A stretch of 64,000 nucleotides of DNA from Aquimarina sediminis. Its GTDB lineage: Bacteria; Bacteroidota; Bacteroidia; Flavobacteriales; Flavobacteriaceae. The DNA is taken from assembly GCF_002895435.1 (NCBI RefSeq), contig NZ_POYJ01000002.1:806001-870000 (forward strand). Direction: 5' to 3'. The notes below the pieces were generated by a model. That model saw only the letters and a program-made list of their open reading frames with translations, did not search any database and was not told the DNA's origin. Position numbers and translations under genes: made by a program. Below, one piece after another: positions 51,224 to 59,707 of the stretch. Numbering within the stretch: the stretch's first letter is position 1; the number at the start of each line of letters is the position of its first letter.

Positions 51224-51652
51224 ATGAAACAAATAATTAAACTACTGAAAGAAGATGAAGAAATAATGTCTTCTTTTTTGACAATGAAAGAATTAAGACC
51301 AAATATAGAAGAAGAGAAATACCTTTCATTAATAAAAGAATTAGAAGAGATTTCGAATTATCAGTTGCTGGGGGTTCAAAAAGGAGATAGAATTGAAGCT
51401 GTAGCTGGATTTAGAATAAGTAAATCAATAGCTTGGGGCAAGTATTTGTATATCGATGATTTAGTCACTCTTCCTGGTAACAGATCAGAAGGGGCAGGGA
51501 AACTAATGCTAGACTGGTTATGTAAATATGCAAAAGAACATGATTGTAATCGGTTGGATTTGGATTCTGGAGTGCAGCGTTTTGGAGCACATAGGTTTTA
51601 TCTAAGAGAACGTATGGATATTCTCTGCTATCACTTTGTTAAGACTCTCTAA
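51224..51652 (+). CDS. GNAT-family N-acyltransferase
   Basis: A 142-residue single GNAT domain: YIDDLVTLPGNRSEGAGKLMLDWL holds the acyl-CoA-binding R-x-x-G-x-G (NRSEGAG), followed by NRLDLDSGVQRFGAHRFY. In the triacsin pathway a GNAT acylates the free hydrazine while the acid is on the carrier protein; the same role here is an inference from the neighbours. It could equally acylate another amine. Confidence 0.82.
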   Translation: MKQIIKLLKEDEEIMSSFLTMKELRPNIEEEKYLSLIKELEEISNYQLLGVQKGDRIEAVAGFRISKSIAWGKYLYIDDLVTLPGNRSEGAGKLMLDWLCKYAKEHDCNRLDLDSGVQRFGAHRFYLRERMDILCYHFVKTL

Positions 51653-51667
51653 ACTTCTTTTTAAGCT

Positions 51668-53419
51668 ATGTTGACAAAATCTGCGTTAAAAAGTTCAGGG
51701 TTAAAAGGATCATTTAAATCAACAAATGATATTTTTAAAGCTTTTGAAATTGATGGTTACAAAGTAGTCAAAGAGATAGAGTATCATGGGATGCGAGGTT
51801 TTATGGCTACTAGCAGGTATGCTACCAATTATGAATCCAGGCAGCCTAAGAAAACCTTTTATGTAGAAGGAAATTCCTATCAAATGGGATATTTGCTGGG
51901 ACAACTCGACCCCAAGGCAGTTAGTAAAATGGCAAATGAATATGTGTATAATTTTATTCCTGCCATGATTAATCCACAAGTCGACCCTAAAAAATTTCGT
52001 GTTTTATGGAAATTGCTCTGGAAATTTATAACAGAAAAAACAAAACAATTAAATAAAAAATATCCTGAAGATATACCAGAGATGTACACTCAAGAGATCA
52101 AAGGATTGGTAGATGGAGTATCAGATACGTCTGATGAATTAGTGACTTTTGAGAATTTATGGAATTTGAACACAGCTTTTGATCTTATTTTATCAAATCT
52201 ATATACGGGATATGGGGCAACAGATTTGGAAATATACATTAGAAAAAAGATGCCGTCTTTTCATACAAATATGCTGATCCCTCCAATTTTTTGTAATGGA
52301 TTCTCCGTATTTGGAAATGCAACCGCTTCAAAAAAAGACCATTATTTTGGCAGAGATTTTATGTTAAGCGCCGCCGAAGTATTACAATATACTGCGACAA
52401 TGATCATATATAACTCAACAGATACATGTAAGGGTAAGACTCCTATTCCTTTTGTAAGTGTATCGGCTCCGGGATTTGTTGGTTCCCTTACAGCAATGAA
52501 TGCTGCTGGGATTGGGATTGGAGTAAACACTGTACCGGCTGCTAATTGCAATCGTAAAAGACCAGGTCTAAATTCAATTATGCTTGTACGTCATTGTGCC
52601 CAATTTGCAAGCTCTGCAAGAGAAGGAGTAGAGATAATTAGAGATGCTCAAAGAGGAGTCTCATGGCTATACATACTGGCAGATGGCTTCAGTGATAAAG
52701 CAGTGGTTGTCGAGGCAGGAAGAAAAGAAGATCACATAGAATTCCTAAAATATATACCAAAAAAGTACAAAAAATTACTGCCGAATAAAGAGTTTATTAA
52801 AAAAAATCAGTCAGAACCAAAACAATGTAAAGGAATCATGGAACGTTGGAATGACTATGAATATCCAGAAGAATACTTAAGGTTTAATAAAAAGTTATTT
52901 ACTTATTTTAAGAAAAACTATAAGTCATCAGAGTTTTCTATAAATGGATTTATTGATAATCATTTTAAAGAAACCAACTGCCCCAACACCTACTATTTTG
53001 CACCCATTAGAAGTCCACAAAAAGAAGTACTTGTAGTCACCAATATGTATATTATTCCTGAGATGAGGTGCTGCATGATGAATACATATACAGTAAAAAA
53101 AATCAAGACCCCAAAAGGCGTAAAAACAGCTAATAATACCTATGATGATATCCAGTGGAGATACGATATGCTTAATTACCTTATTCAAAAAGAGTATGGA
53201 AAAATCAATTCTAATGTAGCAATGGATATTTTATCTTTTTTGGATCCCGAAGAAGAATTTCCTGGGTACTATATGAAAAATCCAACGAGTACAGATGGTA
53301 TGACCAGAACCATAGAAGGTACAAAATCTGTTTGTGACCTTAAGAACAAAATCATAAAGAGTCAATTCGGCTATTTTATGGATGAATGGATACAATTAAC
53401 ATTACCTAATTATATTTAA
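51668..53419 (+). CDS. C45-family (isopenicillin acyltransferase-like) N-terminal nucleophile hydrolase
   Basis: A 583-residue protein of the autoproteolytic C45 acyltransferase/hydrolase family. The expected nucleophile is C209 in IFCNGFSVFGNATASKKDHYFGRDFM, where self-cleavage would free the cysteine as new N terminus. Other family parts are SVSAPGFVGSLTAMNAAGIGIGVN and ARKGV-like SAREGVEII. These enzymes transfer or remove acyl chains on amides. In this cluster it could make or cleave an N-acyl hydrazide. A 207-residue pro-segment is longer than in penicillin acyltransferase. Confidence 0.83.
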   Translation: MLTKSALKSSGLKGSFKSTNDIFKAFEIDGYKVVKEIEYHGMRGFMATSRYATNYESRQPKKTFYVEGNSYQMGYLLGQLDPKAVSKMANEYVYNFIPAMINPQVDPKKFRVLWKLLWKFITEKTKQLNKKYPEDIPEMYTQEIKGLVDGVSDTSDELVTFENLWNLNTAFDLILSNLYTGYGATDLEIYIRKKMPSFHTNMLIPPIFCNGFSVFGNATASKKDHYFGRDFMLSAAEVLQYTATMIIYNSTDTCKGKTPIPFVSVSAPGFVGSLTAMNAAGIGIGVNTVPAANCNRKRPGLNSIMLVRHCAQFASSAREGVEIIRDAQRGVSWLYILADGFSDKAVVVEAGRKEDHIEFLKYIPKKYKKLLPNKEFIKKNQSEPKQCKGIMERWNDYEYPEEYLRFNKKLFTYFKKNYKSSEFSINGFIDNHFKETNCPNTYYFAPIRSPQKEVLVVTNMYIIPEMRCCMMNTYTVKKIKTPKGVKTANNTYDDIQWRYDMLNYLIQKEYGKINSNVAMDILSFLDPEEEFPGYYMKNPTSTDGMTRTIEGTKSVCDLKNKIIKSQFGYFMDEWIQLTLPNYI

Positions 53420-53431
53420 AAAGCTTTATAT

Positions 53432-55531
53432 ATGAAAAAGAATATATTCCTCACAGGAGGGACGGGTTTTCTGGGTGGGTATCTCATTGCAGAATTGTTA
53501 AAGACAACACCGCATACAATATATTGCTTGGTACGAGAAGCTAGAAGAACTTCTGGGGCTGATCGACTTTGGCAGCGTATTGAAAAAGAAGTAGAACTGG
53601 AAAAAATAGATAGGTCTCGAATTATTCCTATTGAAGGAGATATCACAGAACATAAGTTGGGATTAGAAAAAGAATTTACAAAACGTATTGATGAATTTTG
53701 GCATTGTGCGGCAGTATTATATTTTGAGCATCATAAGAAAGAGGAAACTTTAAGGGTTAACTGGGGAGGGATGAAAAATGCACTGCAATTTGTTGTTGAT
53801 CATAAAATTCAACATATCAACTTTGTTAGCACAGCTTATGTTTCAGGAAAAGAAACAGGGTTAATCAAAGAAGAGATTTACGAACATACGTCAGAGATAC
53901 ACAATCCATATGAGCTTTCTAAAAGAATGTGCGAAAAAGAGCTATTAGATTGGCATAAAAAATATGGCTTTACTTTTCGAATTTTAAGACCATCAATAAT
54001 TATTGGTGACTCTACCAATTACGGGGTAGATTCAAACTCTGGTCTCTATGGATATCTAGCTATTTTATTAAGGCTAAAAGACAAGCTAGAACTTAAAATG
54101 CCAGAATATTTTAAGTACAATTCTCTAAAAATGCTAATTACAGAAGGAGCTTCAGCCAACCTCATCTGTGTTGACCATGTTGTTAAATTGTTAATGGCGG
54201 TTTGTGAAAAAGAGGATACCAAAAATGATGTTTTTCATTTAACTAATCCACACCCTACTCCTTTAATACGCTATATGAGTACAATTGGCGATGCTTTTGG
54301 GATTAAGTCATATGCTGTGTATGATAAGAATGAATTAGGTCCAATTGATAGATTATTATTACATGAAGAAGATATTTTTGATTCATACCTTCAGACAGTT
54401 CATTATTTTCAATGTGATAAAGCCTTTGCTATTGCAAAAATGGACAAGGATCTCCCAAAATTGGGGTACGATGTAGAGTATAAAGTAACTGTCAATGCCA
54501 AAATCAAATTCGATGAAGATAAAAAGGTACAACGAAAAAGATTACAAAGTGTAGTACACAGGTTAACTGCAAAAAAACTTAAAAAGAAAGGGAGAGAAGA
54601 CCTCGTATACTATGTTGGAGGAAATGGACCTACCTTGGTTATTCTAAATGCTTATGGACAAAGTTTGTCTTTTTGGGATTGGGTGGTCAATGACCTTTTT
54701 AAAAAATACAATGTAGTCATATGGTCCATGCGAGGAACTGCTTCGCAAAAAGGAGGAGTCGAGCAAATTTTTCCAATTCAAACACATGTTGAAGACATTA
54801 AATACATTTTGGATAATGAACATATAGAAAAGTGTCATATCATGGCTTGGTGTACTGGTCCCAAAATAGCATTGCAGTTTCAGGCAGATTATCCAGAACT
54901 TGTTCATAAAATGATCTTTTTGAGCAGTTGTTTTAAAGGAATCTCAGGTTTTGAAGAATATCATACAGCCTATGAAAATGATATGCAACAAATATGTGAT
55001 AGAGTAGATCAAAACCCTCATATAGCTTCTATTATTATAGAAGCATTAAAGAATATCCTGATCAAAGAAGAAGAAGTCATAGCTTTTAAAGAATTGCAGG
55101 ATGATGACCAAAAAAGAGATTTGGTTCAGGATATCTTATCCCTTATAGGAGAGGATATTAAACCAATGATTATAGAACCTTTTTTAACCCCCTCCAGTGT
55201 TTTAAATTACGCAAGACAACTTCTTTTATTATGGGAAAAAGATGTGACAGACTTGTTGACTCAACTTAACATCCCGGTACTAATGGTAACAGGAAAAGAA
55301 GATAATATTTCCTCTTGCGAAATATCACGAGCGGCGGCACGACTATCCAAAAATGTAGATTGCGCAATCATTGAAGGAGGTACTCATTACTTACATTTTG
55401 ATAATACAAAATTACTATTAGAAATTGTAAACAGTTACTTATGTGCACCAATGAATTTCGAATTTAAACATGGTTTGGTAAAGCTGGAAAATGAAGTAGT
55501 TTCTAAAATTGAAAATGTCATCAATGAGTAG
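53432..55531 (+). CDS. Thioester-reductase-like SDR fused to alpha/beta hydrolase
   Basis: A 699-residue fusion. Residues 1-370 are an extended short-chain dehydrogenase of the thioester reductase type (FLTGGTGFLGGYLIAELL NAD(P) motif, FVSTAYVSG and NPYELSKRMCE with YxxxK-like YELSK). Residues 385-699 are an alpha/beta hydrolase with nucleophile elbow AWCTG, where C474 stands in place of the usual serine, an acid candidate in TGKEDN and H in GGTHYLH. It could release an ACP-bound acid as aldehyde or alcohol and hydrolyse or transfer in the same polypeptide. The link of these two domains is uncommon to me. Overlaps the next gene by 8 bp. Confidence 0.85.
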   Translation: MKKNIFLTGGTGFLGGYLIAELLKTTPHTIYCLVREARRTSGADRLWQRIEKEVELEKIDRSRIIPIEGDITEHKLGLEKEFTKRIDEFWHCAAVLYFEHHKKEETLRVNWGGMKNALQFVVDHKIQHINFVSTAYVSGKETGLIKEEIYEHTSEIHNPYELSKRMCEKELLDWHKKYGFTFRILRPSIIIGDSTNYGVDSNSGLYGYLAILLRLKDKLELKMPEYFKYNSLKMLITEGASANLICVDHVVKLLMAVCEKEDTKNDVFHLTNPHPTPLIRYMSTIGDAFGIKSYAVYDKNELGPIDRLLLHEEDIFDSYLQTVHYFQCDKAFAIAKMDKDLPKLGYDVEYKVTVNAKIKFDEDKKVQRKRLQSVVHRLTAKKLKKKGREDLVYYVGGNGPTLVILNAYGQSLSFWDWVVNDLFKKYNVVIWSMRGTASQKGGVEQIFPIQTHVEDIKYILDNEHIEKCHIMAWCTGPKIALQFQADYPELVHKMIFLSSCFKGISGFEEYHTAYENDMQQICDRVDQNPHIASIIIEALKNILIKEEEVIAFKELQDDDQKRDLVQDILSLIGEDIKPMIIEPFLTPSSVLNYARQLLLLWEKDVTDLLTQLNIPVLMVTGKEDNISSCEISRAAARLSKNVDCAIIEGGTHYLHFDNTKLLLEIVNSYLCAPMNFEFKHGLVKLENEVVSKIENVINE

Positions 55532-56645
55532 TTATACGGTAATACAGGTGACAACCTCAAAACTTTTGAATGCTTTTATTGATTTTCCTTATCAATTATA
55601 TAAGGAAGACTCTAATTGGGTACCGCCCATAAAATCTGTTTATAAAGATCTTTTTGTGCCAACAAAGAACCCCTTTTTCAAAAAAGGTGATATGCAACTA
55701 TTTATGGTCGTTGAAAAAGACAAAATCATAGGAAGGGTTGCCGCTATTGATAATACAGAGCACAATGAGCTTCATAAAGAAAATATAGGTTTTTTTGGGT
55801 TTTTCGAATGTATTGATAATCAAGAGGTAGCCGATTTGCTTTTTGAAAAAGCAGCTGAATGGGTAAAAGAAAAAGGAAGATGTGCTCTTAGAGGACCTGT
55901 AAGTCCTTCGACGAACCACGAATCTGGATTTCTGGTAGAGGGGTTTGATGATACACCTCGTCTTATGATGCCATACTCCAAAGTGTATTATCCCGATTTG
56001 GTCAGACAATCTGATTTTGTAAAAGTCAAACAACTTTGGGCATATAAAATTGCCAGCAAAGATGTAGCAAACACGCCTAAAATTGAAAGAGTAGCAAGGC
56101 TCATAAAATCAAAGAACAAAGTTCAGCTTAGAGAGATTAATATGAAAAAGTTTCAGGAAGAAATTCATACAATTGTCGATATATACAATAGATGCTGGTC
56201 AGATAACTGGGGATTTGTTCCTATCTCTAAAGAAGCAGCTGTTTTGATGGCAAAAAGCATGAAACCCATTGTAGAAAAATCATTGATTCTATTTGCTGAA
56301 ATTAATGATAAACCGGTTGGAATGATCGTAACATTGTATGATTATAATGAAATACTTAAAAAGATGAAAGGGAGATTATTTCCCTTTGGTATTTTCCATC
56401 TATTCAATGCCAGAAAAAAAATTACATGGTTACGCATGATGCTAATCGGGGTGATTCCAGAATATAGAGGAAAAGGACTAGATGCTCTATTGTATTACCA
56501 ATCTTCCGTAAATGCCCTGAAACTAAAAAAAGAGTATTGCGAAGGAAGTTGGACTCTGGAAGATAATGATGCCATAAATAAACTGGCATCTATGATGGGA
56601 GGACAAATTTATAAAAGATATAATCTCTATGAGAAAGCTATTTAA
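55524..56645 (+). CDS. Large GNAT-like N-acyltransferase (YghO-like)
   Basis: A 373-residue protein from this ATG, with an N-terminal GNAT-like half (YQLYKEDSNWVPPIKSVYKDLF, RGPVSPSTNHESGF) and a C-terminal GNAT domain (WLRMMLIGVIPEYRGKGLDALLYYQ, ending NDAINKLASMMGGQIYKRYNLYEK). Relatives often sit in lipid-type clusters in Bacteroidota. The frame runs back to a TTG at 55509; ATG at 55515 or 55524 is possible and 55524 is chosen, giving an 8-bp overlap with the gene before. Acylates an amine or sphingoid-like base by inference. Confidence 0.75.
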   Translation: MSSYTVIQVTTSKLLNAFIDFPYQLYKEDSNWVPPIKSVYKDLFVPTKNPFFKKGDMQLFMVVEKDKIIGRVAAIDNTEHNELHKENIGFFGFFECIDNQEVADLLFEKAAEWVKEKGRCALRGPVSPSTNHESGFLVEGFDDTPRLMMPYSKVYYPDLVRQSDFVKVKQLWAYKIASKDVANTPKIERVARLIKSKNKVQLREINMKKFQEEIHTIVDIYNRCWSDNWGFVPISKEAAVLMAKSMKPIVEKSLILFAEINDKPVGMIVTLYDYNEILKKMKGRLFPFGIFHLFNARKKITWLRMMLIGVIPEYRGKGLDALLYYQSSVNALKLKKEYCEGSWTLEDNDAINKLASMMGGQIYKRYNLYEKAI

Positions 56646-58848
56646 TAAAATATTAGGGAGTAAAGAAAAACTCTTACTTAAGTTTTTGCTACCGTCAAAA
56701 GAAAAACTATGGCTCTTGCACAGCTCTCTTTTTGATTTTTTTCTTCCTTATGAAGGGAAGGACCCTAAAATAAAAGAGGCAATCATTATGTCCAAAAAAC
56801 AACAGTATGAATCGCTTCAAACCAATGATCAGGCAAAATGGATCATGATTATCATGTTTGATACGAAACGGTTGTTAAGATTGGGGTGGATAAAAATGTA
56901 TTACAAATATGTAGAAAAGATTGAGCCTCCTCTTAGTGAGATTTATTCTTCTCGAAAAAAAATCGAGGATTTCTTTAAAGAGATTAAACAACATTCATTA
57001 CTCAAAATGAGTTATGAACAAAAATTACGATTTGTCAATCTACTTACAGGATCTGAGATAAATTTTTACCGTAGAATTGGATCAGGATTAAGAGTGTATT
57101 ATATCGTAAACGCGTATAAGGGAGAAGTCGGGAGACGTATTTCTAAAATTGGAGATTATAAAAAAGATGCTTTTACTCCAGACCTTGATATAGAAATCCC
57201 TCAATTTAAAACACCTCTAAAGTATGACCCAAAACGCAAAGAAATTATTGGTGATCTAGATTATGTAATAATTGGAGCAGGACCTTCAGGATGTCTGGTA
57301 GCATCAGAATTACAAAAAAGCGGAAAAAAAGTAGCGATTTTAGAACTAGGGTCTTTTTTTATTCCTGGTACATTTGATGGTAGAGCAGGCTTGCATTTTT
57401 ATGAAGATAAAGGATTTAGAACAACCATGGACGGAGGTGTGTTTGTTCTTAACGGAAGTGCCGTGGGTGGAGGAGCTACAGTAAATGTAGATATGGCGTT
57501 TCAACCTTCGTTGCCAACGATAAAATCCCGTTTTGCCTTATGGCGAGATAAAGAATATATTGATGATAATTTTTGGACTCAAGAAGATTTGACAAATGCC
57601 CACTCCAAAGTATTATCAAAATTAGATACTCGATTAGTAGCTTCTGATGAAGTGAATGCACATAATAATATCCTAAAAGAAGGAGGTGAATTGCATGGGC
57701 TTACTGCATCGTATTATAGATTAAATACCTATAAACCAGGAGCTTCTCCTTATAAGCGAACAGACAAGAAAGACCCTGTAGAGTATTACCTCTTAGAACC
57801 CATGCAGGATCGATCAAATCCCTTGACGCTTATTCCTAATGCAGAGGTATTACATATTGAAATGGAAGGAGAAAAAGCAACAGGCGTCCGATTTAGAATC
57901 CGACAGCCAGAGAAATTTCCGGGAACTATTCATGATCCTTTCAAATTAGACTTACCTGTTCAGGTTCCTATTTTCATAAAATCTAAACACATTATTACCG
58001 CTGCAGGAAATCTGGGAACATCAACACTTTTAAAACGGTCCGGGTTCAGAAACAAAATGATAGGAAAAGGATTTGTAATGCATCCTTTTATGTTGGTTTT
58101 AGGTCTCTTTGAAAAGAAAATTGACAATCACCTGGGAACACAATCTTCAATTTACATTGCTGATTATCTGACTTCAAATCATAAGTCTCCAAAAGCAGAT
58201 TTTCTTTTGGAGTCAGCAAGTGCGCGTCCAGAAATTGGAGCTATGCTTTTTCCAGGAAGCCCAAAGCAAGTATTAAAAATAGTAGAAAATTATAGGCATA
58301 TAGGAGGGTTTGGAGTATTGCTTATAGAAGAAATGCAAAAAAAGAACAGAGTAGAAAGAAGTATAGAAGGAAAACCAGAAATCTATTATGAGCTTAGTAA
58401 AAATGATCTTTCCAGATTTAGATTTGGAGTAGCAGAAGCTGTCAAAATAATGTTTAAAGGAGGTGCAAAAAAAGTCATTATTCCAAGTTTTGAAAAGCTT
58501 TCTGGGGACCCCAATTCTGATAATGGTTTTAACATCGTAAATAGTATTGAAGAAGTAGATGAAATTGTTCAGAAGCTACAATTTAGACCTAATCAAACGA
58601 TGCTTTTTGCCGCCCATATGATGTCTGGAGTTAAGCTAAGCAAGAATGCAGAATTAGGATGTATAGATCAGGAATACAAGCTTTATAATACAGAAAATGT
58701 CTATGTGGTAGATAGTAGTGTTTACCCCTCTTCTGTTGGAGCAAACCCAATGGAAACTATCTATACAACAGCACAAGTATTTGTAGATACGCATCTAAAT
58801 GTAACGTCTAAAAAAGAAGAATTTTTAAACACAATAGATCATGGATGA
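56629..58848 (+). CDS. GMC-type FAD oxidoreductase with N-terminal extension
   Basis: A 739-residue flavoenzyme. Residues about 1-200 form a helical N-terminal extension not seen in simple GMC enzymes. The FAD motif VIIGAGPSGCLVASEL is near 211-226, NGSAVGGGATVNVDMAF matches the second GMC signature region, and the C terminus reads VYVVDSSVYPSSVGANPMETIY as in long-chain alcohol oxidases and cholesterol oxidases. It probably oxidises an alcohol to an aldehyde or ketone. Overlaps the previous gene by 17 bp and the next by 8 bp, so it is in the cluster operon. Confidence 0.85.
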   Translation: MRKLFNKILGSKEKLLLKFLLPSKEKLWLLHSSLFDFFLPYEGKDPKIKEAIIMSKKQQYESLQTNDQAKWIMIIMFDTKRLLRLGWIKMYYKYVEKIEPPLSEIYSSRKKIEDFFKEIKQHSLLKMSYEQKLRFVNLLTGSEINFYRRIGSGLRVYYIVNAYKGEVGRRISKIGDYKKDAFTPDLDIEIPQFKTPLKYDPKRKEIIGDLDYVIIGAGPSGCLVASELQKSGKKVAILELGSFFIPGTFDGRAGLHFYEDKGFRTTMDGGVFVLNGSAVGGGATVNVDMAFQPSLPTIKSRFALWRDKEYIDDNFWTQEDLTNAHSKVLSKLDTRLVASDEVNAHNNILKEGGELHGLTASYYRLNTYKPGASPYKRTDKKDPVEYYLLEPMQDRSNPLTLIPNAEVLHIEMEGEKATGVRFRIRQPEKFPGTIHDPFKLDLPVQVPIFIKSKHIITAAGNLGTSTLLKRSGFRNKMIGKGFVMHPFMLVLGLFEKKIDNHLGTQSSIYIADYLTSNHKSPKADFLLESASARPEIGAMLFPGSPKQVLKIVENYRHIGGFGVLLIEEMQKKNRVERSIEGKPEIYYELSKNDLSRFRFGVAEAVKIMFKGGAKKVIIPSFEKLSGDPNSDNGFNIVNSIEEVDEIVQKLQFRPNQTMLFAAHMMSGVKLSKNAELGCIDQEYKLYNTENVYVVDSSVYPSSVGANPMETIYTTAQVFVDTHLNVTSKKEEFLNTIDHG

Positions 58849-59464
58849 AAAAGAATTTGTAATCTATAACACAGAACTTTTTAAAAAGATAGCTCCTAGG
58901 TATAAATGGTTAGATTTTATAGCATCAAGATGCCGGATCACATTTTGTAAATTTACAGGATCGGTCAATTCATTAAAAATATTGGATGTTGCCACTGGAA
59001 CCGGTAAACAGGCTTTTGCTTTTGCCAAGAGAGGTGCAGAGGTAATGGGTGTAGACCTTTCTGAAGATATGCTTCAATTTGCCAGACAAAACAATTCTTT
59101 TAAGAATGTTGATTTTAGATTAGCAAATGGTACAAAACTACCTTTTGAAGATAAAAAATTTGATTTGACAACCATGTCTTTTGCGTTGCATTGTATGACC
59201 GAAAAAGTAAGAGAAGATACTTTGGCAGAAATGAAGAGAGTTACCAAAGATAAAGGTCGGGTTTCTTTTATAGATTATCATAAGCCTAAAAAGGGATTAG
59301 GAGTTCTTATTTACAAAGGATTGGCAAAACTTGAAACTCCTTTGTACAAAAAGTTTCTTGATACAGATTTTGATGAGACGTTACAAAAAACGGGTTTAAG
59401 AAAAGTAAGGCATAAAAAAATTTTTTTTGGGACAATGCAAATGATTAGTTGCGAATTTGATTGA
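58841..59464 (+). CDS. SAM-dependent methyltransferase (UbiE-like)
   Basis: A 207-residue class I methyltransferase with motif I LDVATGTGKQAF (about 48-59), VMGVDLSEDML and the FDLTTMSFALHCM segment. It resembles UbiE/MenG-type C- or O-methyltransferases. It is the last gene of the tightly packed cluster operon (45489-59464). Substrate unknown; it may methylate the hydrazine nitrogen or an oxygen of the product. Confidence 0.85.
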   Translation: MDEKEFVIYNTELFKKIAPRYKWLDFIASRCRITFCKFTGSVNSLKILDVATGTGKQAFAFAKRGAEVMGVDLSEDMLQFARQNNSFKNVDFRLANGTKLPFEDKKFDLTTMSFALHCMTEKVREDTLAEMKRVTKDKGRVSFIDYHKPKKGLGVLIYKGLAKLETPLYKKFLDTDFDETLQKTGLRKVRHKKIFFGTMQMISCEFD

Positions 59465-59707
59465 CTTGACCAAAAAATAATTTTATGGGCTTAAATTGTA
59501 ATTAGAATTTGTAGTAAATACTTGCTGATTATTATGTTAATATTGATAAATTAGTACTTTGATAATGCTGTAATACAGCTACTTGAAGAGTGATTTTTTT
59601 CATTGTTTTTTTGAGTAACGTATGATTTTAAAGAAAATAAAGGTTTTTAAAACATTACTTTTTACACAATAGATACTACCATATAACCTCTTAAATTAAA
59701 CACGTAA

